From the NCBI GenBank assembly GCA_033238645.1, contig BQXR01000005.1, positions 165,345 through 229,344 on the forward strand: a stretch of 64,000 nt of DNA, in the 5' to 3' direction. How positions within the stretch are numbered: the stretch's first letter is position 1; every line of letters starts with the position of its first letter. This document shows positions 17,977 to 27,611 of the stretch, piece by piece. The stretch is from Thiomicrorhabdus sp033238645 (lineage in GTDB: Bacteria; Pseudomonadota; Gammaproteobacteria; Thiomicrospirales; Thiomicrospiraceae). The position numbers and the translations under genes are program-made. The notes beneath the pieces were generated by a model that was not told the DNA's origin, searched no databases, and saw nothing but the letters and a program-made list of their open reading frames with translations.

Positions 17977-18046
17977 AAATATCAGCCACAAAATTTATGC
18001 ACTTTTGAATGGCTTAAGGTTCACTTGCGCACAATAAGGAAATACT

Positions 18047-18886
18047 ATGTTAGTCACTCACTCGGGAAGGTTCCATGCAGATGAAGTCTTTGCCATTGCA
18101 ATGCTGCGAATGATCGGACCACAAGAAATCACACGCTCACGAGATGAAGACGTTATTAAGCAGGCTAATATTGTTTTAGATGTAGGCGGAATATATGATC
18201 CAGAAACAGGCCGCTTTGATCATCATCAAAATAGCTTTACCGATACGAGAGAAGATGGGACCCCTTATGCAACCGCGGGCCTTATTTGGAAACACTTTGG
18301 AGCTGAAGTACTGGCAAAGAAAGGCTTAGTCGGTGATTATGAGATTCGCTTTGCTCAGCAGTGGGTAGACAATAAGCTCATTAATGACATTGATGCGGTT
18401 GATAATGGTTTATACATAGAAGAACCTCGTCCATCCGTATCCATGCTAGTTGCCATGATGAACGTCTCGTCCAACGAGCCTGAACTGCAAGTGGTCGCCT
18501 TTAATGAAGCAATTGAATTTACCTCAACAATACTAAATAACTTTATTCGTGCTGCGATGAAAGAGGCCGAAGTAATCGTTGAACTTGAAAGCTGTGCTAA
18601 ACAAGTGAATGATGGCATTCTTACCTTAGAGCAAAACCTACCATTTAAAGACTTTCTCCGTTCACAACCAGACATTAAACGTGTAGTTTACCCAAGACCC
18701 AATGATGAGTTTGGTGTTTTCTGTAATGGAAAGGAGAATCACTTACCTGAACGTTTCAGAGGGCTAAGATCAGATGAGCTCAATCTAGTGACAGGATTAA
18801 GTGATACTATTTTTTGCCATAAGACAGGCTTTATGTCTGTTAGTAAAAGTATTGAAAGTGCACAGTTCATAGCAAAGAGCTGGTAA
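18047..18886 (+). CDS. MYG1-family (UPF0160) metal-dependent hydrolase
   Basis: 279 residues. It begins MLVTHSGRFHADEVFAIAML and has DVGGIYDPETGRFDHHQ, the HxD and DHH-type metal motifs of the MYG1 family, which belongs to the DHH phosphoesterase superfamily; the eukaryotic member is a 3'-5' RNA exonuclease. The bacterial role is unclear. The gene is monocistronic, bounded by terminators on both sides. Confidence 0.88.
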   Translation: MLVTHSGRFHADEVFAIAMLRMIGPQEITRSRDEDVIKQANIVLDVGGIYDPETGRFDHHQNSFTDTREDGTPYATAGLIWKHFGAEVLAKKGLVGDYEIRFAQQWVDNKLINDIDAVDNGLYIEEPRPSVSMLVAMMNVSSNEPELQVVAFNEAIEFTSTILNNFIRAAMKEAEVIVELESCAKQVNDGILTLEQNLPFKDFLRSQPDIKRVVYPRPNDEFGVFCNGKENHLPERFRGLRSDELNLVTGLSDTIFCHKTGFMSVSKSIESAQFIAKSW

Positions 18887-18912
18887 GTAATATTTGGTTG
18901 AATACCCATCCA

Positions 18913-18940
18913 TTAAAAAGGTCTAACAAGCCTTTTTTAA
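18913..18940 (+). terminator. terminator after MYG1-family gene
   Basis: TTAAAAAGG/CCTTTTTTAA stem around a 9-nt loop with T-run. Confidence 0.8.
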
Positions 18941-19325
18941 TCAACAATGCTCTATGATCCATTAGAGCAACTCAACCTATTTCTCTGATTGCTTTAGACA
19001 GCTATCTTAGTCAACTCAGTTAAAGCATAACTCTGCTGACCAAGTTTTAATTTCAGCGCTTGATTTCTACTGCAACAGCAAACCTGCGAACATGAACACC
19101 CACTCCTACCACTCAGACCACTCGGTTAGCAATCTCACTCAACCTAAAGATTCTTGACTAGCATTCGTATGCATACAGAGTACGAGTAATCTATTTCGGA
19201 ATAGGATGAAAGTATTTAATCGAATTATCTGACTGCTGGATAGACTTGGATAATATGAATACAGTTTGATATAGGGCAATAACTTGAACTGAGAATAACT
19301 GGACAATAAAATAGACAGGAAATAA
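18941..19325. other. non-coding stretch, nothing recognised
   Basis: About 385 bp between the MYG1-family gene and the initiator tRNAs. I see no convincing gene or conserved motif; a minus-strand open frame here reads through the first tRNA and is rejected. Confidence 0.6.
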
Positions 19326-19327
19326 AA

Positions 19328-19372
19328 AGCCAGACCTCAATCCACAATGCTGTGCTTGAAAATCTGGCTTTA
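19328..19372 (-). terminator. terminator of the tRNA-fMet transcript
   Basis: Minus-strand hairpin AAAGCCAGA/TCTGGCTTT with a following T-run. A decayed copy of the same hairpin lies between the two tRNAs (about 19480-19527). Confidence 0.75.
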
Positions 19373-19378
19373 GAAATG

Positions 19379-19455
<77 letters not shown>

Positions 19456-19532
19456 ACAATATAAGATACAATTTTGAATAAAAGCCAGACATCATTCCAC
19501 AATACTGTGTTTGAAAATCTAGCCTTAAAATG

Positions 19533-19609
<77 letters not shown>

Positions 19610-19698
19610 ACAATGTGTATCTACGAAACTAATAACTCGTTTCGATGTGGCGTATTATAGGGAGTTTATGGATTAACACAACCCCTACAGTGCTTTAT

Positions 19699-20019
19699 TT
19701 AAGCTTTATTTTTGTTTATAAATTGGTTCAGGTTATAACGATAGATAAAACCAGGAAATGCAAAGATTAGAAACATAAATAATGTAATTGTATAGAACTC
19801 CCACGTTTGACTAGCAACATGGCCCATACTCTTATTTTCAAGTAAATAGGCAAATAAGCCAGTGATAACAAAATAGAAAAACCACTCTATAAAGTTAACC
19901 AATACAGATTTATGCGCTATTTTAATAAACAAGAAAAGTCTATTTCCCATAAAAAATGGGACATTAGCTAACACAAAGCCTGTGATTAATAACAACCAAA
20001 CCGATTGATCCAAATCCAT
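19699..20019 (-). CDS. DUF2818 family membrane protein
   Basis: 106 residues with three hydrophobic segments (about 6-24, 41-61 and 75-95). It matches the DUF2818 family, usually encoded right after nuoN and of unknown function, possibly linked to complex I. Here a hairpin terminator lies between nuoN and this gene, so it needs readthrough or its own promoter. Confidence 0.8.
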   Translation of the reverse strand: MDLDQSVWLLLITGFVLANVPFFMGNRLFLFIKIAHKSVLVNFIEWFFYFVITGLFAYLLENKSMGHVASQTWEFYTITLFMFLIFAFPGFIYRYNLNQFINKNKA

Positions 20020-20040
20020 ACAACTAACCCTTTAAATAAA

Positions 20041-20063
20041 AAAAGCCCGAAAATCGGGCTTTT
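20041..20063 (-). terminator. terminator after nuoN
   Basis: AAAAGCCCGA/TCGGGCTTTT stem with a 3-nt loop; on the minus strand a T-run follows. Confidence 0.88.
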
Positions 20064-20082
20064 CAAGTAAAACTAACTAAAT

Positions 20083-21528
20083 CTATGTAGCACTTAAGCT
20101 CAGAAAGAACATCTCTATCATTGAGCTAGGCATCACACCTAATACAAGTAATAGCAATGCTGCAGTACTGACACCCACTGCCAAATTAGAACTCACTGGC
20201 TCTAGCTTGGTCGTATCATCAGGCTGATCAAAGTACATCGCTTTAACCACCTTCAAGTAATAGAAGGCACTAATAACTGCTGCAATAACCGCAACCACTG
20301 CAATCCAAGTAAAGCCTGCCTGAACCACTTCTTCTATCACAATGATCTTAGCCCAGAAGCCAATGAATGGTGGGATACCAGCCATTGAGAACATGATAAT
20401 CATCATCATCAATGCTAACCATGGATTGCGGGCATTTAACCCTTTGAAGTTTTCAATCAGATCAAACTCATTACCTGTACGAGACAGTGCAACAATCATA
20501 CCGAAACCTGCAACCCCAGTCATTGCATAAACAACAACATAGAACATAGAAGCAGCATAACCTTCAGGTGTTGCAGCGATCACACCTAATAGAAGGAAGC
20601 CCATATGTCCGATACCTGAGTAGGCCAGCATACGTTTCAAGTTAGTTTGAACAATTGCGACAATAGCACCAACGACCATTGATAAGATTGACAGCATAAT
20701 GATTAATTGTTGCCAATCATGGACCAAGTTTGGCATACCTTCCGCAAGTAGACGATAAAGCATCGCAAAAGCAGCAATCTTTGGTGCCGTTCCAAGGAAT
20801 AGCGTCACCCCTGTTGGAGAGCCTTGATAAACATCAGGAACCCACATGTGAAAAGGTACCGCGCCCAGTTTAAATGCTAAACCGATCACGACAAAGACTA
20901 CACCAAAAGCGAGCACTGTACTATCAGCATTACCTTCAGAGATAATCTTAGCAATCTCTGGGAAAGTAATAGAACCTGTTGCTCCGTAGATCATAGAGAA
21001 ACCATACAGCAACATTCCTGTCGCTAAAGCACCTAGTACAAAATACTTTAATGCTGCTTCTAAAGCATGAGCTGAGTCTTTACGCAGAGCAATCATTGCA
21101 TAGATCGCTAAAGACATTATCTCTAACCCAAGATACATAGTGATCATGTTGTGTGCAGAAATCATCACAAACATACCTAGAACACTAAATAGCCCCAGAA
21201 CAAAGAACTCACCACTGTAGAACTTTTGCTGCATTAGGTACTCTCTTGAAAAGAAGAAAACACCCATTGATACAACAATGGTAAATAACTTAAGTACATC
21301 AGAGAAGCTGTCACGAACAAAACTACCATCAAAGGTAATTACTTGCTCTAAAGAGAAGCTCGTAAAAATTAAAAAGGCAACAACTAATAAACTAATTTGA
21401 GTTGCGTAATAGGTCGCAAACTGAAAGCGCTTTGACCAGATAGTATCTGCTATCAGCAGAATAGAAATCAATGCTAATAGCACCATTTCTGGTATAGCTG
21501 GTGCAAATGATGGAATAACAAAATTCAT
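20083..21528 (-). CDS. nuoN: NADH-quinone oxidoreductase subunit N
   Basis: 481 residues, about 14 transmembrane helices. Antiporter-like proton-pumping subunit of complex I, last gene of the operon. Conserved segments: YLGLEIMSLAIYAMIAL with the membrane Glu, ALKYFVLGALATGMLLYG, KLGAVPFHMWVPDVYQGSPT and LKRMLAYSGIGHMGF. It lies 23 bp after nuoM. Confidence 0.97.
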   Translation of the reverse strand: MNFVIPSFAPAIPEMVLLALISILLIADTIWSKRFQFATYYATQISLLVVAFLIFTSFSLEQVITFDGSFVRDSFSDVLKLFTIVVSMGVFFFSREYLMQQKFYSGEFFVLGLFSVLGMFVMISAHNMITMYLGLEIMSLAIYAMIALRKDSAHALEAALKYFVLGALATGMLLYGFSMIYGATGSITFPEIAKIISEGNADSTVLAFGVVFVVIGLAFKLGAVPFHMWVPDVYQGSPTGVTLFLGTAPKIAAFAMLYRLLAEGMPNLVHDWQQLIIMLSILSMVVGAIVAIVQTNLKRMLAYSGIGHMGFLLLGVIAATPEGYAASMFYVVVYAMTGVAGFGMIVALSRTGNEFDLIENFKGLNARNPWLALMMMIIMFSMAGIPPFIGFWAKIIVIEEVVQAGFTWIAVVAVIAAVISAFYYLKVVKAMYFDQPDDTTKLEPVSSNLAVGVSTAALLLLVLGVMPSSMIEMFFLSLSAT

Positions 21529-21551
21529 ATGGTTAACTCACCTATTCCTAA

Positions 21552-23075
21552 TTAAAGTTTTGAAGTTGTTGCTTGAACAAGTAACTGTTCAACAGAAGTA
21601 TGCATGACTTCAATTAGTGGACCTGGATATACACCAAGCGCAATAACAAAGATTGCAAGCGTTGTCATAATGGCAAACTCGCGCTTGTTAAGATCTTCAA
21701 GCTTTTCAACATTTTCATTAGCAACTGCGCCAAAGAAAACACGCTTAACCATCCATAAGGTATAACCCGCACCGATAATTAAGGTAGTTGCTGCTAGAAC
21801 ACCGTACCAGATGTTCGCTTTAAAAGCGGCAAGGATGACCATGAACTCACCAACAAAACCTGACGTTCCTGGTAAACCAACGTTGGCCATCGAAAACAGT
21901 ACTGCGAACATAACGAACCACGGCATGGTGTTTACCACACCACCATAAGCTGAAATTTCACGAGTATGCATACGATCATATAAGACACCAATTGCTAGGA
22001 ACATCGCACCGGAGATGAAACCGTGCGAGATCATCTGAACCATCGCACCTTCCATACCTAGTTGCGCACCTTGCATTGAACCTGTATTTTGAATAATGTC
22101 ATAAACTAAGAACAGACCTAGAGTTACGAAACCCATATGTGAGATAGAGGAGTAAGCTACTAGCTTTTTCATATCTGTTTGAGCAAGTGCAACAATACCT
22201 ATATAAACAATGGCAATTAAAGACAGACCAATCACTAACCAGTCTAATGTCATTGATGCATCAGGGGTAATCGGCAGACTGAAACGCACGAAACCATAAC
22301 CACCCATTTTCAACATAATCGCGGCTAGTACAACAGAACCAGCTGTCGGTGCTTCAACGTGCGCATCTGGCAACCAAGTATGTACTGGGAACATTGGGAT
22401 CTTGACGGCAAAGGCTACCAAGAATGCTAAGAAAATAAAGATCTGAGCTGTCATACCTATATGCATTGCTTGGAAGTCTAAAATTGAGAAACTTCCTGAC
22501 TTGTAATACATATACAAGAATGCAACCAGCATAAATACTGAACCTAAGAACGTATATAGGAAGAACTTAAGCGTTGCATAAACACGACGCTTTCCACCCC
22601 ATTTACCGATAACGATAAACATTGGAATCAATAACGCTTCCCAGAATACATAGAACAGTATTGAATCAAGCGCTGCAAAAACACCAACCATGATACCGCC
22701 CATAATGAGGAAGGCGCCCATGTACTGTTCAACGCGTTCTTTAATCACGTCCCATGCAGATGCAATAACAAGCACCTGAGTGAAAGTAGTCAACAAAATA
22801 AGTGGCATAGAAAGCCCATCAACACCAAGATGGTAATTGACGTTGTACATTGGTATCCAAGGTACTTTTTCTTCAAATTGCATTGCAGCAGTTGTTAAAT
22901 CAAATCCTGTCCACAACTGAAGTGAAAGAATAAATGTTAATCCAACCGTAGCTAATGATAACCATTTTGCTAGTGCTGGGTTACTACGCCCAGCAAAGAG
23001 CACAAGTAAACCACCAATGATTGGAAGCCAAATTAATGTGCTTAAAATAGGAAAGCCTGTAAGCATGAAATCCAT
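21552..23075 (-). CDS. nuoM: NADH-quinone oxidoreductase subunit M
   Basis: 507 residues, polytopic. Antiporter-like proton channel subunit. Family features: LGVDGLSMPLILLTTF, FYVFWEALLIPMFIVIGKWGG with the key Glu, AVKIPMFPVHTWLPDAHVEAPTAGSV and DMKKLVAYSSISHMGFV. It lies between nuoL and nuoN in the standard order. The first ATG is close to the SD; the ATG three codons in (23066) is an alternative start. Confidence 0.97.
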   Translation of the reverse strand: MDFMLTGFPILSTLIWLPIIGGLLVLFAGRSNPALAKWLSLATVGLTFILSLQLWTGFDLTTAAMQFEEKVPWIPMYNVNYHLGVDGLSMPLILLTTFTQVLVIASAWDVIKERVEQYMGAFLIMGGIMVGVFAALDSILFYVFWEALLIPMFIVIGKWGGKRRVYATLKFFLYTFLGSVFMLVAFLYMYYKSGSFSILDFQAMHIGMTAQIFIFLAFLVAFAVKIPMFPVHTWLPDAHVEAPTAGSVVLAAIMLKMGGYGFVRFSLPITPDASMTLDWLVIGLSLIAIVYIGIVALAQTDMKKLVAYSSISHMGFVTLGLFLVYDIIQNTGSMQGAQLGMEGAMVQMISHGFISGAMFLAIGVLYDRMHTREISAYGGVVNTMPWFVMFAVLFSMANVGLPGTSGFVGEFMVILAAFKANIWYGVLAATTLIIGAGYTLWMVKRVFFGAVANENVEKLEDLNKREFAIMTTLAIFVIALGVYPGPLIEVMHTSVEQLLVQATTSKL

Positions 23076-23098
23076 TTCCTTATATCTTATTCTTTAAA

Positions 23099-25072
23099 TT
23101 ACCAAAGGGTCCAAACTAGCATTGATAGCAAGCCTAGAATCATAACAAACGCATAGTGATACATATAACCCGTCTGGGCTTGACGTAATGTCTGTCCAGC
23201 GTTCTCAATTGCCATGAAAGTATTTGTAACCATTCCTGTATCGATAAACTTAGTATCGATTGTCTTACTAGAGAAGCTACTCAACTTTTTGTAACCATCA
23301 ACAAAGATAATCTCATTTAGACGATCAAAACCATAGGCACTATCAAGCACATAGAAACCACGAGGACACATTGATTTTAGCTTGCCAGGAATACTAGGTA
23401 CTTTGATATACATCAACCATGCTAAGAAGACACCAGAAAGCGCTAAAGCAACAGGTAGTGTCATAAAGGCATGTAAGATCAAATTTACTGCACCATGGAA
23501 ATAGTTGTTATAAACAGATAGCATCACATCATTCTGCGGCAGAATCTGAATCGCATTACCGAAGTAAGTTCCATCTAACATTGGGGCAATCATTGGAATA
23601 CCCATTAATGCAGCAGGAATAGCTAACAATATCAACGGAACAGTAACAACCCATGGAGACTCTTTAATCTTATGGGTTCTAACATATTCGCTCTCTTTAC
23701 CATGGAACACTAAGAAGAACATACGAAAGCTATAGAATGCGGTGATAAATACACCCATCATCAACAATAGATAGGCAAAGCCTGAACCGAAACGTTCTGA
23801 TGCATCAATAGATAATAAGATACTATCTTTAGAGAAGAATCCTGAGAACCCTGGGAAACCAATCAGCGCTAAAGAACCAATCAACATAGCAGCATAAGTG
23901 ATCGGCATATATTTAGCCAGTCCGCCCATGTCACGAATATCTTGTTTATGGTGCATTGCAATAATGACCGAACCAGCACCTAAGAACAACAATGCTTTAA
24001 AGAAACCGTGAGTCAGTACATGGAACATACCTGCAGCGTAAGCTGAAGCTCCCATTGCGGCAATCATGAAACCAAGTTGAGAAAGCGTCGAATAAGCAAC
24101 AACACGCTTAATGTCATTCTGAATAAGACCTAATAGACCCATGAAGAACGCAGTTAGCGCACCAATGATCATGACGACACTTAACGCTGTTTCAGACATT
24201 TCAAACGCTGGTGATAGTCGGGCGATCATAAAGACCCCTGCTGTAACCATGGTTGCTGCGTGAATCAGAGCTGAGATAGGTGTCGGACCTTCCATTGATT
24301 CTGGAAGCCAAACATGTAAAGGCATCTGAGCTGATTTTCCCATCGCTCCAACAAACAGGAGGATCAGCATAAGCGTAATCATTGACCACTCTACACCTGG
24401 AATGATTTCTATCATCACGTCACCGTTAGCCGATAACTGAGCGAAGAATTCCTGGTAGTCCATCGTATTAAAATAGACGAATACCACAGCAATCCCAAGA
24501 ATAAACCCAAAATCACCCACACGGTTGACCAAGAAGGCTTTCATATTGGCTTGAATAGCCGACTCTCGCTTCATATAGAAACCAATCAATAGGTAAGAAA
24601 CTAGCCCTACTGCTTCCCAACCAAAGAACAGCTGCAAGAAATTATTTGCCATAACCAATGAAAGCATTGAGAAAGTAAACAATGAGATATAACTAAAGAA
24701 ACGCTGATAGTAAGGATCATTGTGATCATAATCCTCATCATGATCCATATAACCTACCGTGTAGATATGCACCATTAGAGAGACAAATGTAACCAGCATC
24801 ATCATAGTTGCTGACAACTCATCAATCATAAAACCAATTTCAAAACGAATCCCATCAGTGACCATCCAAGTATAGAGGCTAGCGTTATAAGCTTCAGCGT
24901 CATTCAATACAAACATATTGAAGATATAAGCAGATAACACCATCGAGATGGTCACACCTAAGATGGCGACTGTATGCGCACCCTTACGGCCTATTTGTCT
25001 ACCTGCTAAACCAGCAATCGCAGCACCGATTAGAGGGGAAACAAGAATTAAAGTTAAAAGTGTATGTAACAT
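23099..25072 (-). CDS. nuoL: NADH-quinone oxidoreductase subunit L
   Basis: 657 residues, the largest antiporter-like subunit, with a C-terminal lateral helix. Motifs: YMDHDEDYDHNDPYYQRFFSYISLF, FFGWEAVGLVSYLLIGFY, KSAQMPLHVWLPESMEGPTPISALIHAATMVTAGVFM and DIKRVVAYSTLSQLGFM. I chose ATG 25072; an upstream TTG (25078) directly abuts the nuoK stop. Confidence 0.97.
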   Translation of the reverse strand: MLHTLLTLILVSPLIGAAIAGLAGRQIGRKGAHTVAILGVTISMVLSAYIFNMFVLNDAEAYNASLYTWMVTDGIRFEIGFMIDELSATMMMLVTFVSLMVHIYTVGYMDHDEDYDHNDPYYQRFFSYISLFTFSMLSLVMANNFLQLFFGWEAVGLVSYLLIGFYMKRESAIQANMKAFLVNRVGDFGFILGIAVVFVYFNTMDYQEFFAQLSANGDVMIEIIPGVEWSMITLMLILLFVGAMGKSAQMPLHVWLPESMEGPTPISALIHAATMVTAGVFMIARLSPAFEMSETALSVVMIIGALTAFFMGLLGLIQNDIKRVVAYSTLSQLGFMIAAMGASAYAAGMFHVLTHGFFKALLFLGAGSVIIAMHHKQDIRDMGGLAKYMPITYAAMLIGSLALIGFPGFSGFFSKDSILLSIDASERFGSGFAYLLLMMGVFITAFYSFRMFFLVFHGKESEYVRTHKIKESPWVVTVPLILLAIPAALMGIPMIAPMLDGTYFGNAIQILPQNDVMLSVYNNYFHGAVNLILHAFMTLPVALALSGVFLAWLMYIKVPSIPGKLKSMCPRGFYVLDSAYGFDRLNEIIFVDGYKKLSSFSSKTIDTKFIDTGMVTNTFMAIENAGQTLRQAQTGYMYHYAFVMILGLLSMLVWTLW

Positions 25073-25078
25073 TAACAA

Positions 25079-25384
25079 CTACCCCTTAAGTGTGCCAAGA
25101 TCATCAACATTGATGCTCTTACGCTTACGATAAACTAATACAATAATCGCTAAACCAATTGCAGCTTCAGCAGCCGCAACCGTTAGGATAAAGAAGACGA
25201 AAATCTGGCCCGTCACATCATTCAGGTAGTGCGAAAAGGCAACTAAATTTGTATTAACAGCCAGAAGAAGCAGTTCAATTGACATTAGAATGACAATCAC
25301 ATTTTTTCTATTTAAGAAAATCCCCGCCATACTAATCATAAAAAGTACTGCACCAAAGATTAGGTAATCAGATAAAGCAATCAT
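25079..25384 (-). CDS. nuoK: NADH-quinone oxidoreductase subunit K
   Basis: 101 residues, three transmembrane helices. MrpC-like membrane subunit with conserved Glu residues in IVILMSIELLLLAVNTNL and LTVAAAEAAIGLAIIV. Overlaps nuoJ by 4 bp. Confidence 0.97.
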   Translation of the reverse strand: MIALSDYLIFGAVLFMISMAGIFLNRKNVIVILMSIELLLLAVNTNLVAFSHYLNDVTGQIFVFFILTVAAAEAAIGLAIIVLVYRKRKSINVDDLGTLKG

Positions 25385-26022
25385 TTCTTTTCCTCCTCTT
25401 TAGGCTCAACTTCTTTTTCAACAACCGATTCCATCTTGACCATTTTGAAACGATCAACAGCAAGTGTCTGTACCTGCTTACTCACATCTTGACGCTTAAC
25501 TTCAGTAGATGGTCTACGACGTAGCGTTAAAGCAATGGCGGAAACAATACCCAGTAGTAACAACACTGCAGCAAGAATAAATGAATAAACATGATTAGTG
25601 TATAACTGAACACCGATCGCCTTAGTATTACTGTAGTCTGCAGGATGAACAACTGGCGCGCCAGTTACTTCTAAACCAAAGGTATCAGGACCCAAAACAA
25701 CGTACATAATAGAAAATATTGCTGCTGAAGCCATTAGGCCGAGCGGTAAATATTTCGTGAAACCTTCTTTCATGATGGATAAGTTAATATCTAACATCAT
25801 GACTACAAAAAGGAATAAAACCATTACAGCACCGACGTATACAAGTACCAACACTAAGCCTAGAAACTCGGCTTGAGCGGTGATCCATACACCAGCGGTT
25901 GCAATAAAGGCTAGTACTAACCATAACGCTGCTTTAACAGGATCTTTGATGGTAATCATCATTAAACCTGAAACACCTGCGATCGCAGCGAGTACATAAA
26001 AAATTAATAGTTCAAATGTCAT
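25381..26022 (-). CDS. nuoJ: NADH-quinone oxidoreductase subunit J
   Basis: 213 residues with five helices in the first about 170. The conserved helix FLGLVLVLVYVGAVMVLFLFVVMML carries the pi-bulge region of ND6/NuoJ. The C-terminus is unusually charged (VVEKEVEPKEEEKK). Confidence 0.96.
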   Translation of the reverse strand: MTFELLIFYVLAAIAGVSGLMMITIKDPVKAALWLVLAFIATAGVWITAQAEFLGLVLVLVYVGAVMVLFLFVVMMLDINLSIMKEGFTKYLPLGLMASAAIFSIMYVVLGPDTFGLEVTGAPVVHPADYSNTKAIGVQLYTNHVYSFILAAVLLLLGIVSAIALTLRRRPSTEVKRQDVSKQVQTLAVDRFKMVKMESVVEKEVEPKEEEKK

Positions 26023-26039
26023 ATTAAGTTCGCTTTCCG

Positions 26040-26531
26040 TTATCGATACTTGGCATCAACTGCACGATCTGCAGCAATTTGAGCTTCGTGTTTATCACCA
26101 AAGGCTAAAAGATCATCCTTGGTTTTTATATGAGGACCACGTTCCTGGAAGTCATACTCAAAGATTCTTGTTTCAACGATTGCATCTACTGGACAAGCTT
26201 CTTCACAGAAACCACAGTAGATACACTTAAACATATCAATGTCATATTGAGTGGTTCTTCTAGAGCCATCATCACGTTCTTCTGATTCAATCGTGATTGC
26301 ATTTGAAGGACAAACTGCTTCGCAAAGCTTACAAGCGATACAGCGCTCCTCACCATTTTCATACTTTCGCAGAGCGTGGTGTCCCCTAAAACGAGGAGAT
26401 AACGGTGTTTTCTCTTCTGGGTAACGTACTGTAATCTTCTTTTTGAAGAAGTATTTACCCGTAACACTAAGCCCTCTGAATAACTCAGTTAGGCCCCATG
26501 TCTTTATTTGATGTTTTAAAAATCTACCCAT
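26040..26531 (-). CDS. nuoI: NADH-quinone oxidoreductase subunit I
   Basis: 163 residues. Ferredoxin-like subunit with two [4Fe-4S] motifs, CIACKLCEAVCP and CIYCGFCEEACP (clusters N6a/N6b). An upstream in-frame start at 26564 would overlap nuoH; ATG 26531 (MGRFLKHQIK) has the SD GAGGGTGA and fits the family N-terminus, so it was chosen. Confidence 0.96.
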   Translation of the reverse strand: MGRFLKHQIKTWGLTELFRGLSVTGKYFFKKKITVRYPEEKTPLSPRFRGHHALRKYENGEERCIACKLCEAVCPSNAITIESEERDDGSRRTTQYDIDMFKCIYCGFCEEACPVDAIVETRIFEYDFQERGPHIKTKDDLLAFGDKHEAQIAADRAVDAKYR

Positions 26532-26544
26532 GTCACCCTCTAAA

Positions 26545-27606
26545 TTAGTTAAACCAAGGACCAAAACTAAAGTACTTCATTGCACCTACAACGAACACCC
26601 AAACGATAGTCAAAGGAATCAATACCTTCCAACCTAGACGCATTAACTGATCATAACGATATCTTGGGAAAGTCGCTCTTAACCATAAAAATATAAATAG
26701 TAATAAAGAAACTTTAAATGCCAACCAACCCAATTGAGGAACCCAAGAGAACAGAGCCTCTAATCCAGGAATACCTTCAAATGGAGAGAGCCAACCCCCT
26801 AGAAACATAATAGAGGTCATGAATGAAATTAGGATCATCATTGCATATTCAGCAAGCATGAAAACACCAAATGTCATACCTGAATAGTCAACATGGAAAC
26901 CAGCAACAATCTCCGCTTCACCCTCTATTACATCAAACGGTGTACGGTTAGTTTCAGCTAATCCAGAAATAAAATAGACAAAGAACATGGGTAATAGAGG
27001 TAGAAGGTACCAGTTCCATACCCCCCCCTGTTGACCATTAACAATATCTGTCAAATTCATACTTCCAGCAATCATAAGTACGGTTACCAGAGCGAAACCC
27101 ATTGCGATTTCATAAGAGATCTTTTGTGCTGAACCTCGAAGGGCTCCTAGGAAGGCATACTTAGAGTTGGATGCCCAACCGGCAACAATGGTTCCATAAA
27201 CCATAATGGAGGTGACGGCCAATACATACAGAAGCCCTGCATTAATATCTGACACTACCATTCCATCCGCAAATGGTATAACAGCCCAACCTGCAACAGC
27301 GGGTGCTAATGCCAAAATTGGTGCAATAATAAATAAATACTTATTAGCTTGATCCGGAAAGATCACTTCTTTGTTCATTAGCTTTAAAGCATCTGCAATA
27401 GGTTGTAACAAACCTAAAGGACCTACACGGTTAGGCCCCATGCGTACTTGCATAAAACCGATAACTTTACGTTCAGCATAAGTCAACCAAGCAACAACAA
27501 GCATAATTGGTAGAACAACTACCACTGTTTGTATTACTAAAGTCAGAAGAATCGCTAACCAATCAAATAAGAAGCCTGATAAAAAAGCTTGGATTGCATC
27601 AAACAT
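26545..27606 (-). CDS. nuoH: NADH-quinone oxidoreductase subunit H
   Basis: 353 residues, about 8 helices. Forms the quinone-binding chamber. Motifs: AYAERKVIGFMQVRMGPNRVGP-like N-terminal block, GWASNSKYAFLGALRGSAQKISYE, FISGLAETNRTPFD and LRATFPRYRYDQLM. The start is ATG 27606 (a TTG lies one codon upstream). A C-run motif at 27021 encodes the Gly-Gly of NGQQGGVWNW. Confidence 0.97.
   Translation of the reverse strand: MFDAIQAFLSGFLFDWLAILLTLVIQTVVVVLPIMLVVAWLTYAERKVIGFMQVRMGPNRVGPLGLLQPIADALKLMNKEVIFPDQANKYLFIIAPILALAPAVAGWAVIPFADGMVVSDINAGLLYVLAVTSIMVYGTIVAGWASNSKYAFLGALRGSAQKISYEIAMGFALVTVLMIAGSMNLTDIVNGQQGGVWNWYLLPLLPMFFVYFISGLAETNRTPFDVIEGEAEIVAGFHVDYSGMTFGVFMLAEYAMMILISFMTSIMFLGGWLSPFEGIPGLEALFSWVPQLGWLAFKVSLLLFIFLWLRATFPRYRYDQLMRLGWKVLIPLTIVWVFVVGAMKYFSFGPWFN
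27021..27034 (+). repeat. C-run/TGYTNA dispersed motif (C8, TGTTGA)
   Basis: Eight C then TGTTGA, inside nuoH (antisense to the gene). Confidence 0.7.
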
Positions 27607-27611
27607 CAATA

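Noticed and set aside
26532..26564. Longer nuoI start
   Set aside because: Would overlap nuoH and lacks an SD; ATG 26531 has a good SD and matches the family.
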